Source: Thiorhodospira sibirica ATCC 700588 (GTDB lineage Bacteria; Pseudomonadota; Gammaproteobacteria; Ectothiorhodospirales; Ectothiorhodospiraceae). From it: a stretch of DNA of 64,000 nt. Below, one piece after another: positions 1 through 9,521 of this stretch (within the stretch, counting starts at the first letter, position 1; each line of letters starts with the position of its first letter). Below the pieces are notes generated by a model. The model had not been told where the DNA came from, did not search any database, and was given only the letters and a program-made list of their open reading frames with translations. Where the stretch lies: assembly GCF_000227725.2 (NCBI RefSeq), contig NZ_MU255056.1, positions 1,103,591 to 1,167,590 of the forward strand, given 5' to 3'. The translations under genes were made by a program, and so were the position numbers.

Positions 1-411
1 GCCAATATTGTCAGCCCTACCGAAGTGGTGGTGGTGTCAACCTTTCGCATGGAGCTTGATGGCGGTGGCGGCGACATGCACGTCACCATGCCCTATTCCA
101 TGATTGAGCCGATTCGCGAGCAGCTGGATGCCGGGATTCAAAGTGACCGCTTTGATGTGGATGATCGCTGGATCAAGGCATTGCGCGAGGAGGTGAAAGC
201 GGCAGAGGTCGGCGTTTCCTGCGTGTTGACCGATGTCACCATGAGCCTGGAAAAACTGATTGATCTTAGGCCCGGCGATATCATTCCTGTGGATATTCCC
301 GAGGTGGTGACCTTGAAAGCAGAGGACATCCCGATTGTGCGCGGGACATTTGGCATATCCAACGGTTTTAACGCGGTTAAGGTGACCGAGCGTATCAAAC
401 GTACTGATTAG
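1..411 (+). CDS. fliM: FliM flagellar motor switch protein, C-terminal part
   Basis: The window opens inside this gene; about 136 C-terminal residues remain of a family that is usually about 320-330 residues long. FliM is part of the cytoplasmic C-ring and binds phosphorylated CheY to reverse rotation. The visible part has the end of the middle domain (YSMIEPIREQL) and the C-terminal SpoA-type domain shared with FliN (LRPGDIIPVDIPEVVTLKAE). fliN follows after 11 bases, as in standard fliMNOPQR operons. Identity rests on both the residues and the context. Confidence 0.95.
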   Translation, partial: ANIVSPTEVVVVSTFRMELDGGGGDMHVTMPYSMIEPIREQLDAGIQSDRFDVDDRWIKALREEVKAAEVGVSCVLTDVTMSLEKLIDLRPGDIIPVDIPEVVTLKAEDIPIVRGTFGISNGFNAVKVTERIKRTD

Positions 412-422
412 GAGTCTGGACT

Positions 423-887
423 GTGAGTGATGAAGATAAAACGGCTGAGGTAGCCGATGATGATTGGGCGGCCGCCCTGGCAGAGCAAGAGACGAGCGAG
501 GAGCTAGCCCCTGAGCCTGCCACATCCAAAGGCAAAGAAAAGGCGTCAAAGGACGGGGATCATGTCCAGATGGCGCAGTTTGAGTCCATCTCTGCCGAGC
601 CGACGGAGGGCAGTGGCGGGGGCGAAGATATCAATCTGGATGTGATCCTGGATATCCCCGTCACCATTGCGATGGAAATCGGGCGGACCAAATTGCCGAT
701 CCGTAATCTTTTGCAGCTTAATCAGGGGTCGGTGGTAGAGTTGGATCGACTCGCCGGGGAACCGCTGGATGTGCTGGTTAACGGGACTTTGATTGCGCAC
801 GGTGAGGTGGTGGTGGTTAACGAAAAGTTCGGTATCCGCCTGACCGATGTGATCAGCCCGGCGGAACGTGTGAAGAAATTGAAGTAA
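423..887 (+). CDS. fliN: FliN flagellar motor switch protein
   Basis: C-ring protein of 154 residues that works with FliM and FliG in switching and export. The first 70 or so residues are acidic and low in complexity, as is common in gammaproteobacterial FliN. The last 80 form the SpoA domain (ILDIPVTIAMEIGRTKLPIR, then LVNGTLIAHGEVVVVNEKFG). The GTG start at 423 is preceded by AGGAG. It lies directly between fliM and fliO in one operon. Confidence 0.95.
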   Translation: MSDEDKTAEVADDDWAAALAEQETSEELAPEPATSKGKEKASKDGDHVQMAQFESISAEPTEGSGGGEDINLDVILDIPVTIAMEIGRTKLPIRNLLQLNQGSVVELDRLAGEPLDVLVNGTLIAHGEVVVVNEKFGIRLTDVISPAERVKKLK

Positions 888-906
888 GTCCGCAAAGGTG
901 CTCTTG

Positions 907-1332
907 ATGCGTCTTTTAATGATTCTCTGTGTCCTGTTGTCGGCCACGGCGCAGGCCACTGAACCGACGGTGCGCACCATTGCACCACCGGAACTCACGG
1001 GTGCGTATCTGCTGCAAATCCTGTTCAGTCTGCTGGTAGTTATCGGCGGCATCATTGCCCTGACCTGGTTGATGCGGCGTTTACAGCATCGCTCAGGGAG
1101 CGCCGGGCCTTCGCTGCGTGCCTTGGCGAGTCTGAATGTGGGCACCCGCGAGCGCGTGGTCTTGATTGAGATCGGTACGAAACAAATTCTGGTCGGAGTA
1201 GCGCCGGGCCGGGTGCAAACCTTACATGTTCTGGATGAATCCATTGATGTTTCAGGCAAAGAAACACACGGCGCGGACACACCATTCGCGCACCGCTTGA
1301 AAACAGCATTGAACACACGGAGCAAACCATGA
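907..1332 (+). CDS. fliO: FliO flagellar export assembly protein
   Basis: Small membrane protein that helps the FliP ring assemble in the flagellar type III export gate. I chose ATG 907 because AAAGG lies 8 bases upstream; the upstream GTG at 898 would overlap that site. The N-terminus (MRLLMILCVLLSATAQA) looks like a signal peptide. A membrane segment follows at about residues 30-52 (LLQILFSLLVVIGGIIALTW), then a basic cytoplasmic domain. The stop overlaps the fliP start (ATGA), which suggests translational coupling. FliO is poorly conserved, so the call leans partly on position. Confidence 0.9.
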   Translation: MRLLMILCVLLSATAQATEPTVRTIAPPELTGAYLLQILFSLLVVIGGIIALTWLMRRLQHRSGSAGPSLRALASLNVGTRERVVLIEIGTKQILVGVAPGRVQTLHVLDESIDVSGKETHGADTPFAHRLKTALNTRSKP

Positions 1333-2084
1333 AGTGCAAGGGTTTTCTTTGGCTGGCCGTGATGCTGTTGGCGCTGATTCCGCTGTCGGCAGCGCAGGCC
1401 CAGGCAACCTTTCCGATCCTGACGGTGACCCCCGGTGCGGGAGGCAGCGAGGAATATTCAGTCACCCTGCAAGTCCTGATCTTGATGACCATGCTCAGCC
1501 TGATTCCGGCGGCATTGATCATGATGACCTCCTTTACCCGCATCATCATTGTGCTGGGGATTTTGCGTCAAGGACTTGGCACCGCCCAAACCCCAAATAA
1601 TCAAATCCTTGTGGGGCTGGCGTTTTTTCTGACCCTGTTCATCATGCTACCCATTTTTGAACGCATCAATGAAGAAGCAGTGCAGCCCTATATGCAGGAG
1701 GAAATCACCTTGCAGGAGGGCTTGAGTCGCGCCAGTGTACCGATGCATCGTTTCATGATTGAGCAGACCCGGGAAACCGATCTGGCGATGTTTGCCCGCA
1801 TTGGGGGGTATGAAACCTTTGAGAGCCCTGACGATGTGCCTTTCTCGTTGCTGGTGCCGGCGTTTATCACCAGCGAACTCAAAACCGCCTTCCAGATTGG
1901 TTTTCTGATTCTGATTCCCTTTCTGATCATTGACCTTGTGGTAGCCAGTGTATTGATGTCGATGGGGATGATGATGTTACCGCCGGTGATGATTGCGCTG
2001 CCTTTTAAATTGATGCTGTTTGTGATGATTGATGGCTGGCCATTGTTGATGGGCACCCTGGCCTCAAGCTTTGTGGTGGTGTAA
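1329..2084 (+). CDS. fliP: FliP flagellar export gate protein
   Basis: Core pore protein of the flagellar type III export gate, 251 residues. An N-terminal cleavable signal (MKCKGFLWLAVMLLALIPLS, cut near AQAQA) is typical of FliP. Conserved segments include LIPAALIMMTSFTRIIIVLG, QTPNNQILVGLAFFLT and FLIIDLVVASVLMSMGMMML. The start overlaps the fliO stop, and fliQ begins on the next base after the stop. This tight packing points to one transcript. Confidence 0.97.
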   Translation: MKCKGFLWLAVMLLALIPLSAAQAQATFPILTVTPGAGGSEEYSVTLQVLILMTMLSLIPAALIMMTSFTRIIIVLGILRQGLGTAQTPNNQILVGLAFFLTLFIMLPIFERINEEAVQPYMQEEITLQEGLSRASVPMHRFMIEQTRETDLAMFARIGGYETFESPDDVPFSLLVPAFITSELKTAFQIGFLILIPFLIIDLVVASVLMSMGMMMLPPVMIALPFKLMLFVMIDGWPLLMGTLASSFVVV

Positions 2085-2354
2085 ATGACCCCCGAACTGG
2101 TGGTGGAGATTTCACGTTCGGCCCTGTGGCTGGTGATTTTGCTGGTGATGCCGCCGTTGCTCACCGCCTTGGTGATCGGGGTGATTATTGCGATGTTACA
2201 GGCGGCGACCTCGGTACAGGAAATGACCCTGACCTTTATTCCCAAGCTGCTGGGGATGTTTTTCGCGCTGATGCTGGCAGGGCATTGGATGCTGGGGCTG
2301 TTGATTGAATACACCCAGGAGCTGATTGAGAGCATCCCCTTTGTCATTGGTTAA
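2085..2354 (+). CDS. fliQ: FliQ flagellar export gate protein
   Basis: Small export-gate protein of 89 residues with two membrane helices (residues about 16-40 and 54-75), which packs around the FliP ring. The opening MTPELVVEISRSALW and the ATSVQEMTLTFIPKL segment are family hallmarks. It starts immediately after fliP. Unlike the rest of the operon it is followed by a 64-base gap that holds a strong hairpin. Confidence 0.97.
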   Translation: MTPELVVEISRSALWLVILLVMPPLLTALVIGVIIAMLQAATSVQEMTLTFIPKLLGMFFALMLAGHWMLGLLIEYTQELIESIPFVIG

Positions 2355-2381
2355 CGGGCCTTGTCACCCCGACAAGGCCCG
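2355..2381 (+). promoter_or_regulatory. intercistronic hairpin between fliQ and fliR
   Basis: A perfect 11-bp inverted repeat (CGGGCCTTGTC / GACAAGGCCCG) with the 5-base loop ACCCC lies right after the fliQ stop. No run of T follows, so it is not a classic terminator. An mRNA-stabilising or processing hairpin is an inference. Confidence 0.6.
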
Positions 2382-2418
2382 CTTTGCAGGCGGTTTCTGC
2401 ATTTCCTGGCGTTAAATC

Positions 2419-3189
2419 ATGGAAATTACGGTTGATGTCTTGTTTGGCTGGATCGGCGCGGCTTTGTGGCCGTTTTTGCGCATCAGCGGCATGTTCATTG
2501 CCGCGCCTTTATTCGGTGCCGGCAATGTCTCGGTGCGCTTGCGGGTGGTGTTTGCCTTTTGGATTGCGCTGATTGTCGCGCCCCTGTTACCGCCGCCGCC
2601 CCCGGTTGACCCCATCAGCCTGTTGGGTCTGGTCATGGCGGCGCGTGAGATTGTCATTGGTCTGGCGATTGGTACCTTGATTCAACTGGTATTTTCTGCG
2701 CTTACCATGGCCGGCACCAGCATTGCGCTGTCGATGGGCCTGGGCTTTGCCTCCATGGTCGATCCGCTGGATGGGGTGCAGGTGCCGGTGGTCAGCCAAA
2801 TCTTTGTCATTTTATCCACCCTGATTTTTTTGGCACTCAATGGCCATTTGATGCTCATTGAGCTGACCGTGGAAAGCTTCACCACCTTGCCGGTGGGCGG
2901 CGGTCTGGGGGCGGATGAGCTGTGGGCAGTGGTGAACTGGGGCGGGCGCATGTTCTCGGGCGCCTTGCTGGTGGCCTTGCCGGCGATGATTTCCTTGTTG
3001 CTGATTAACCTGGCCCTGGGGATTGTCAACCGCGCCGCCCAGCAGTTCAACGTGCTATCCGTCGGTTTTCCCATCCTCAAGCTGGCGGGCTTTACCATCC
3101 TGATTGTCGGTCTGCCGCTGATTGCGGTGCAATTTACCAATCTCTTAGCCGAGGCTTTTACGCTCATCGGCTTCATTTTGCGAGGCTAA
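2419..3189 (+). CDS. fliR: FliR flagellar export gate protein
   Basis: Polytopic membrane protein of 256 residues that completes the FliPQR export core. The sequence has the expected hydrophobic segments and the family patterns LWPFLRISGMFIAAPLFG and GLGFASMVDPLDGVQVPVVS. The start follows the fliQ-fliR hairpin gap, and flhB begins 5 bases after the stop. Confidence 0.96.
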   Translation: MEITVDVLFGWIGAALWPFLRISGMFIAAPLFGAGNVSVRLRVVFAFWIALIVAPLLPPPPPVDPISLLGLVMAAREIVIGLAIGTLIQLVFSALTMAGTSIALSMGLGFASMVDPLDGVQVPVVSQIFVILSTLIFLALNGHLMLIELTVESFTTLPVGGGLGADELWAVVNWGGRMFSGALLVALPAMISLLLINLALGIVNRAAQQFNVLSVGFPILKLAGFTILIVGLPLIAVQFTNLLAEAFTLIGFILRG

Positions 3190-3194
3190 GTATC

Positions 3195-4340
3195 ATGGCC
3201 GAAGACAATGACAGTTCCCAAGAGAAAAGCGAACAACCCACCCCCAAGCGCCAGGCCGATGCGAAACGCAAAGGTCAGGTGCCGCGCTCGCGTGAACTCA
3301 ATACGGTCTTGATTTTATTGGTCGGAGCCACCGTGTTATTGGTCTTTGGCGGCTTCATGGCGATGAAGATGGGGGCCTTGGCGACGCGCTTTTTCACCTT
3401 TGAGCGCGATCTGGCCTTTGATTCACAGCTGCTGCTGGGGGCCTTGACCGGCGCGATGGGCAGCGCCTTATTGGCGTTGATGCCATTATTTTTTGCAGTG
3501 GCGGTGGCGGCGATTTTCGGTCAGGCGGTCACTGGCGGGATTGCCTTTAGCGGTGAGGCGATTGGCCTCAAGCTCGATAAACTGGACCCCATCAAAGGCT
3601 TGAAGCGCATTTTTTCCGTGAAGGGCTTGATGGAGCTGTTCAAGGCCCTGGCCAAATTTGCCTTGGTGATTACGGCGGCGATTTTTTTGTTATGGGGCTT
3701 ATCCGACCGCCTGCTGGGATTGGGCACACAATCGGTGGAAACCGCCCTGGCCCATGTCGGCTGGATTGTGGCCTGGACCTTTTTGATGCTCAGTGCGGCG
3801 TTGTTGCTGGTGGCGGCCATTGATGTGCCCTTTCAATTATGGACCCATCAAAAGCAGCTGCGCATGACCAAGCAGCAGGTCAGGGATGAGATGAAAGACA
3901 CCGAGGGCAAGCCCGAGGTTAAAAGCAAAATCCGCCAGCTGCAATATCAGATGGCTCAGCAGCGCATGATGGGTGCGGTGCCTACCGCCGATGTGGTGGT
4001 CACTAATCCGACGCATTTCGCGGTCGCGCTTAAATATGACCAAAAAAAGATGCGCGCCCCCAAGGTGGTGGCGCGTGGGGTTGATCTGGTGGCCTTGCAA
4101 ATCCGCGAAATTGCTAAGGAAAACAAGGTGCCGTTGTTTGCGGCGCCACCTTTGGCACGAGCTTTGTATTTCAGTACGCAATTGGAGCAAGAAATCCCGG
4201 CAGGGCTATATATCGCCGTGGCACGCGTGCTGGCTTACATTTATCAAGTCAAAAATGTGGCGCGTCGTGGGCAGAATGCGGCGGAAAAACCCACCGATCT
4301 ACCGATCCCGGATGAATTCTTGCGTCCTTCCGTTCAATAA
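3195..4340 (+). CDS. flhB: FlhB flagellar export switch protein
   Basis: Export-apparatus protein (381 residues) that switches substrate class from rod/hook to filament by self-cleavage. The N-terminus has the usual charged motif (SEQPTPKRQADAKRKGQVPR), then four membrane segments. The autocleavage site NPTH is intact at about residues 271-274 (VVTNPTHFAVALKYD). It lies between fliR and flhA, as in many polar-flagellated gammaproteobacteria. Confidence 0.97.
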   Translation: MAEDNDSSQEKSEQPTPKRQADAKRKGQVPRSRELNTVLILLVGATVLLVFGGFMAMKMGALATRFFTFERDLAFDSQLLLGALTGAMGSALLALMPLFFAVAVAAIFGQAVTGGIAFSGEAIGLKLDKLDPIKGLKRIFSVKGLMELFKALAKFALVITAAIFLLWGLSDRLLGLGTQSVETALAHVGWIVAWTFLMLSAALLLVAAIDVPFQLWTHQKQLRMTKQQVRDEMKDTEGKPEVKSKIRQLQYQMAQQRMMGAVPTADVVVTNPTHFAVALKYDQKKMRAPKVVARGVDLVALQIREIAKENKVPLFAAPPLARALYFSTQLEQEIPAGLYIAVARVLAYIYQVKNVARRGQNAAEKPTDLPIPDEFLRPSVQ

Positions 4341-4353
4341 CGAGGACTAATTC

Positions 4354-6456
4354 ATGGGTGCGTTAACCAACGCCTTTAATGCCATCGGCCGCTCCGGGCT
4401 TGGAACTCCGCTGCTGCTGATGGCCATGCTGAGCATGATGATCATCCCGATGCCACCGATCGGGCTTGACCTGCTGTTTACCTTCAATATTGCGCTGTCG
4501 CTGGTGGTGATCCTGGTTGCGATTTACACCCCAAGACCTTTGGATTTTGCGGTTTTTCCGACCATTTTGCTGGTGGCGACCTTGCTGCGCCTGGCGCTGA
4601 ATGTGGCCTCCACCCGTGTGATTTTGCTGGAAGGACACACAGGAACTGATGCGGCGGGCAATGTGATCAATGCCTTCGGTGATTTTGTGGTCGGCGGTAA
4701 CTATGCCGTGGGTCTGGTGGTCTTTGCGATTTTGGTCATCATCAACTTTGTGGTGGTGACCAAAGGCGCAGGCCGTGTCTCGGAGGTCAGCGCCCGTTTT
4801 ACCCTGGATGCCATGCCGGGCAAGCAGATGGCGATTGACGCAGATCTCAATGCCGGTCTTTTGACGCAGGAGCAGGCCCGCGAACGGCGCGAAGAAATTG
4901 CCCGCGAAGCCGATTTTTATGGCTCGATGGACGGTGCGAGTAAATTTGTGCGCGGCGATGCCATTGCCGGCATTCTAATCCTGTTTATCAATATCATTGG
5001 CGGGCTGATTATCGGCACCATGCAACACAGCATGAGCCTGGGCGATGCGGCCACCAATTATGTGCTGCTGACCATCGGCGATGGTCTGGTGGCGCAGATT
5101 CCTTCCTTGTTGTTGTCCTCCGCCACTGCCATCATCGTCACCCGGGTTTCTGCGCGCCAGGATATGGGCGAGCAGGTGTTCAAGCAGATGTTCAGCTCGC
5201 CACGCGCACTCTATGTGGCAGCCGGGCTGATTGGTACGCTGGGCCTGGTGCCGGGAATGCCGAATGCTGTGTTTGTCGGTCTGGCCTTATTGATGGCCAG
5301 CAGCGCCTATCTGATCAACCAGCAGAAGGCTGCCGAGGTGAAGGCCAGCGTGGATCGTATTGAAACCGAGGCGGCGACCCGACCGCCCGAGGCCAAGGAG
5401 CTGGGCTGGGATGATGTGCCGCCGGTGGATCTGATCGGGCTGGAGGTGGGCTATCGCCTGATTCCGCTGGTGGATCGCTCGCAGGGTGGCCAATTGATGG
5501 GACGCATCAAAGGGGTCAGACGCAAGCTCTCGCAGGAGCTGGGCTTTTTGATCCAGCCGGTGCATATTCGCGATAACCTTGACCTGGCGCCAAATGCCTA
5601 CCGTATTTCTTTAATGGGGGTGACGCTGGGTGAAGGGGAGGTATTCCCGGAGCGGGAGATGGCGATCAATCCGGGGCGGGTGTTTGGCCCGCTGGAAGGT
5701 ACGGCCACCAAAGACCCCACCTTTGGGCTGGAAGCGGTGTGGATTGAGGCCAGTCGCCGCGAAGAGGCGCAAGGTCTGGGTTATACCGTGGTGGATGCCA
5801 GCACCGTGGTGGCTACCCATTTATCGCAGTTGCTCAAAGAACACAGTCATGAGCTGCTGGGGCATGAAGAGGTCCAGCATCTGCTGGATACCTTGGCCAA
5901 GCAATCGCCCAAGCTGGTGGAAAATCTCTTTCCCAAGCTGCTCTCGCTGGGGGTTATTCTCAAGGTTATGCAAAATCTGCTGGCTGAGCAGGTCTCGATT
6001 CGCGATATTCGCACCATCGCCGAGACGCTGGCCGAGCATGGGGCGGGGAGTCAAGATCCTGGCGTTTTGACGGCGGCGGTGCGGGTGGCGTTGTCGCGTT
6101 CTATCGTGCAAAACATCATGGGAACCGCGCCAGAGCTGCCTTTGATTGCCATTGACCCGACCTTGGAACAAATCTTGCAAAAATCAGCGCAAGGGGCCGC
6201 CGGAGGGGGTCTGGGTATTGAGCCAGGATTGGCTGACCGGTTGCAAAAATCCATCGCAGAGGCCGCACAACGCCAGGAAATGGCCGGCGAGCCGGTGGTG
6301 TTGGTGGTTTCACCGGAATTGCGGCCGTGGTTGTCTCGCTGGTTACGCAGTGCCGTGCGCGGTTTGACCGTATTGGCCTACACCGAGATCCCAGACAACA
6401 AACGAATTCGTGTAGTGGCTACAGTTGGGCGTCAGGACGCCAGATCTGAAGGCTGA
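4354..6456 (+). CDS. flhA: FlhA flagellar export gate protein
   Basis: Largest export-gate subunit, 700 residues, full length for the family. The N-terminal half has about eight membrane helices and the FHIPEP-family signature (GRVSEVSARFTLDAMPGKQM, then AIDADLNAGLL). The C-terminal cytoplasmic domain, which docks chaperone-substrate complexes, starts near residue 350. It follows flhB after 13 bases. flhF follows after 45 bases. Confidence 0.97.
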   Translation: MGALTNAFNAIGRSGLGTPLLLMAMLSMMIIPMPPIGLDLLFTFNIALSLVVILVAIYTPRPLDFAVFPTILLVATLLRLALNVASTRVILLEGHTGTDAAGNVINAFGDFVVGGNYAVGLVVFAILVIINFVVVTKGAGRVSEVSARFTLDAMPGKQMAIDADLNAGLLTQEQARERREEIAREADFYGSMDGASKFVRGDAIAGILILFINIIGGLIIGTMQHSMSLGDAATNYVLLTIGDGLVAQIPSLLLSSATAIIVTRVSARQDMGEQVFKQMFSSPRALYVAAGLIGTLGLVPGMPNAVFVGLALLMASSAYLINQQKAAEVKASVDRIETEAATRPPEAKELGWDDVPPVDLIGLEVGYRLIPLVDRSQGGQLMGRIKGVRRKLSQELGFLIQPVHIRDNLDLAPNAYRISLMGVTLGEGEVFPEREMAINPGRVFGPLEGTATKDPTFGLEAVWIEASRREEAQGLGYTVVDASTVVATHLSQLLKEHSHELLGHEEVQHLLDTLAKQSPKLVENLFPKLLSLGVILKVMQNLLAEQVSIRDIRTIAETLAEHGAGSQDPGVLTAAVRVALSRSIVQNIMGTAPELPLIAIDPTLEQILQKSAQGAAGGGLGIEPGLADRLQKSIAEAAQRQEMAGEPVVLVVSPELRPWLSRWLRSAVRGLTVLAYTEIPDNKRIRVVATVGRQDARSEG

Positions 6457-6501
6457 TACTGACATCTTAAATTTAATGTCTCGACCGCTGAGAATGCTCT
6501 T

Positions 6502-7920
6502 ATGAAAATTAAACGCTATTTTGCTTCTGATATGCGCCAAGCCATCCGCCAGGTTCGTGAATCCCAAGGCCCTGATGCGGTGATTTTATCAAGCCGCAAA
6601 GTGGATGGCGGCATCGAGATCATCGCCACCGTGGATTATGATGAGGATCTGGTGGCGGAGATGGCCAGCCAGCGAGCACCCGCCGATGCCCTGCCCAAAT
6701 CTCGCGCCAGTGTCACCGAGTCAAGTCCGCCAGCGCGGGGACGTGCGCTGACCGATAAGGTGGCCAAAGGGGAAGGCGCACTGGCCCAATTTGAGGCCAA
6801 GGCACAGGCTAGCGCCGCGTTAGGGCTTGGGCAGCGGGTGCCCACCGATGCCGAGATTGACGAGGCCTACGAAGATGGTCAGGACATTAACTCGGAGTGG
6901 TTTGTGCCGGTGATTTCGCCACCCAAAGCCGCCAAGCCTCGGCCCGAGCGAGTGATCGAATGGACTCAGGATCCAACCTTGATCTCCATGCGCCAAGAGA
7001 TTGAAACCTTGCGCGGGATGCTGCAGGATCAACTATCCTCACTGGCCTGGCAGGATTTATCACGGCGCGAACCGTGGCGGGTGCATGTCATCAAAAAATT
7101 GCGGGAAATGGGGATCGGTGAGGCGCTGTCTGCTGAAATCGGCGAGGCGCTGTCACAACCGCTTGACAATGATCCCCAGCAGCCCTGGGATGAGGCCCTG
7201 AGCTTGTTGATCGAGCGCCTGCCTGAATTGAATCAGGACATTTTAGAGCATGAGGGTGTGATTGCCTTGGTAGGCCCCAGCGGGGTCGGCAAAACCACCA
7301 CCATTGCCAAGCTGGCCGCCCGCGTGGCCTTGCGTCATGGCCGTGAAGCGGTGTCGCTGGTAACCACCGATGCCTATCGCATCGGCGCCTATCGTCAGCT
7401 GCAAACCTTTGGCCAGATTCTGGGTGTGCCGGTGCATCTGGCGCAAACCAAACGACAATTGCATGACATCCTGGATGGCATGGACAACAAACGGCTGGTG
7501 TTGATTGATACCGCCGGCATCGGCCCGCGTGATGCCCGCTTGGCGGAAGAGTTTTCCACCTTTTCCTCAATCCCAGGGATTCGTTCCCTGTTGGTGTTGG
7601 CAGCGAATATGCAGCGTGAATCCCTTGAGGAAACCATGCACGCATACGGTACAATAAAGCTTAGCGGCTGTGTGTTGACCAAACTGGATGAAACCAGCCA
7701 GTTAGGCGGTGCGCTTTCGGCGCTCGCACAATTGCGCCTGCCTCTGGCCTATGTCAGTGAAGGGCAGCAAGTGCCGGAAAATTTGGATTTGGCCAATGTG
7801 CCACAACTTGTGAACCGCGCAGCGGCGATGCTGCCTGAGCAAAAACAGACGCGGGCCGTCAAGCCCACTGCGCGGGTTCAGATACCTATGGCGAATCACT
7901 ACTATGTCGCAACTCAATGA
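6502..7920 (+). CDS. flhF: FlhF SRP-type GTPase for polar flagellum placement
   Basis: GTPase of the signal-recognition-particle family that marks the pole for flagellum assembly; 472 residues. It opens with the FlhF-type MKIKRYFASDMRQAIRQVRE, continues with a variable linker to about residue 180, then the NG domain. The P-loop GPSGVGKTT is at about residue 258, followed by DAYRIGAYRQL, the G3 motif DTAG and the G4 motif TKLDE. Its 3' end overlaps flhG by 17 bases. The FlhF/FlhG pair implies a single or few polar flagella. Confidence 0.97.
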   Translation: MKIKRYFASDMRQAIRQVRESQGPDAVILSSRKVDGGIEIIATVDYDEDLVAEMASQRAPADALPKSRASVTESSPPARGRALTDKVAKGEGALAQFEAKAQASAALGLGQRVPTDAEIDEAYEDGQDINSEWFVPVISPPKAAKPRPERVIEWTQDPTLISMRQEIETLRGMLQDQLSSLAWQDLSRREPWRVHVIKKLREMGIGEALSAEIGEALSQPLDNDPQQPWDEALSLLIERLPELNQDILEHEGVIALVGPSGVGKTTTIAKLAARVALRHGREAVSLVTTDAYRIGAYRQLQTFGQILGVPVHLAQTKRQLHDILDGMDNKRLVLIDTAGIGPRDARLAEEFSTFSSIPGIRSLLVLAANMQRESLEETMHAYGTIKLSGCVLTKLDETSQLGGALSALAQLRLPLAYVSEGQQVPENLDLANVPQLVNRAAAMLPEQKQTRAVKPTARVQIPMANHYYVATQ

Positions 7921-8794
7921 AAAGCTATCGGCTGCGCCCATGACGCATGACCTCCATCCTGTCCGTGTGATAGCGGTTTCAAGCGGCAAAGGTGGCGTGG
8001 GCAAAACCAACGTCTCGGTTAATCTGGCGGTGGGTTTGTCGCAACTGGGTCGGCGTGTGATGTTGCTCGATGCAGATTTAAGCCTGGCCAATGTGGATGT
8101 GTTGCTCGGCCTGCAGCCCAAAGAAAACCTCGCCCATGTGCTTAATGGCCAGCGGGGGCTGGAAGATATTCTGGTCAAGGGGCCCAGTGGTTTGCTGATT
8201 GTGCCCTCGGCCTCCGGGGTGGCGCGCATGGCCGATCTTAATGCTGCCGAGCATACCGGCATCATCCGCGCCTTTAGCGAGCTGCGTCATCCGCTTGACA
8301 CCCTGATTGTCGATACCGCTGCCGGCTTGCACAACAGCGTGATCAGCTTTTGCCGGGCGGCGCAAGACATCTTGGTCGTGGTCTGTGATGAGCCTGCCTC
8401 CATCACCGATGCCTATGCCTTGATCAAGGTCTTGTATAAAGATTACGGCATTGTCCGTTTTCGGGTATTGGCGAACCGGACGCACGGCGCCGGCGAAGGG
8501 CGTGCCTTGTTTCGCAAACTCACCGCCGTGTGTGATCGCTTCCTTGATGATGTAATATTGGACTATTTTGGTGCGGTACCTGACGATGAATATCTGCGCA
8601 AAGCCGTACAACGCCGTCAGGCCGTCACCGAGGCCTTTCCCAGCAGCCCCTCGGCACGGGCTTTTAAAGATTTGGCGCGCAAGGTCAGTGAATGGCCAAC
8701 TCCATCCGGCGGGGGCGGGGGGATTGAGTTTTTTGTGGAGCGCCTGGTCGGCACAAGCATGAGTGACGGGGGGCGTTTATCCTTTACGGGCTAG
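7904..8794 (+). CDS. flhG: FlhG/FleN MinD-like ATPase controlling flagellar number
   Basis: ParA/MinD-type ATPase of 296 residues that limits flagellum number and, in Pseudomonas, restrains the master regulator FleQ. The deviant Walker A motif SGKGGVGKTN is at about residues 26-35, followed by LLDADLSLANVDVLLGL and the Walker B/switch LIVDTAAG. The N-terminus is FleN-like. It overlaps flhF by 17 bases, and the next gene starts one base after its stop. Confidence 0.96.
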   Translation: MSQLNEKLSAAPMTHDLHPVRVIAVSSGKGGVGKTNVSVNLAVGLSQLGRRVMLLDADLSLANVDVLLGLQPKENLAHVLNGQRGLEDILVKGPSGLLIVPSASGVARMADLNAAEHTGIIRAFSELRHPLDTLIVDTAAGLHNSVISFCRAAQDILVVVCDEPASITDAYALIKVLYKDYGIVRFRVLANRTHGAGEGRALFRKLTAVCDRFLDDVILDYFGAVPDDEYLRKAVQRRQAVTEAFPSSPSARAFKDLARKVSEWPTPSGGGGGIEFFVERLVGTSMSDGGRLSFTG

Positions 8795-8795
8795 C

Positions 8796-9521
8796 ATGTA
8801 CGCACTACAAGAGCACGATCATCACTGGTTGGTAGAGCAGCACGCCCCTCTGGTCAAGCGGATTGCTTATTATCTGCTGGCCCGCCTTCCTGCCACCGTG
8901 CAAGTCGATGATCTGATCCAGTCCGGGATTGTGGGCCTGCTGGATGCCGCACGCCATTACGATCCATCACAGGGTGCCAGCTTTGAAACCTATGCCGGCA
9001 TCCGCATCCGTGGCGCGATGCTTGACGAGGTGCGCCGTCTGGATTGGACGCCCAAATCGGTCTATCGCAATGCCCGCCGCATCAACGAGGTGGTGCGTGA
9101 GATTGAAAACCGCGAAGGACGGGCGGCACGCGCCCAGGAAATCGCCGATGCCCTCGGTGTCAGCCTGGATGAATACTTCACCATGAGCAGTGAGGTCACC
9201 ACCGGACGCATTTTCAATTTCAGCGATCTGTTTGAACCTGAGAGCGGCGATGGTGAGGACAACTTTGTCGGCAATGAGCTTGATCCCCTAAACGCCAAAA
9301 CCCGTGCCGATTTCAAAGCCAGCCTGGCGCGTACCATTGCAGGACTGCCCGAGCGTGAGCAATTAGTGCTTTCGTTGTATTATGAAGAAGAACTGAATTT
9401 GCGCGAAATCGGCGAGGTGCTGGGGATCAGCGAATCCCGAGTCTGTCAGATTCACTCCCAGGCCCTGCTTCGAGTACGGGCACGCATGTCTGACTGGGTG
9501 GCGGACGGTGAGCGCGTTTAG
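8796..9521 (+). CDS. fliA: FliA flagellar sigma factor (sigma-28)
   Basis: RNA polymerase sigma factor for late flagellar and chemotaxis genes, 241 residues from ATG 8796. An upstream GTG at 8763 would add 11 residues but lies inside flhG; the ATG one base after the flhG stop fits the family N-terminus better (MYALQEHDHHWLVEQHAPLV). Region 2 is DLIQSGIVGLLDAARHYDP, and the region 4 helix-turn-helix is LREIGEVLGISESRVCQIHS. This is the last gene of the compact flagellar run. Confidence 0.97.
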   Translation: MYALQEHDHHWLVEQHAPLVKRIAYYLLARLPATVQVDDLIQSGIVGLLDAARHYDPSQGASFETYAGIRIRGAMLDEVRRLDWTPKSVYRNARRINEVVREIENREGRAARAQEIADALGVSLDEYFTMSSEVTTGRIFNFSDLFEPESGDGEDNFVGNELDPLNAKTRADFKASLARTIAGLPEREQLVLSLYYEEELNLREIGEVLGISESRVCQIHSQALLRVRARMSDWVADGERV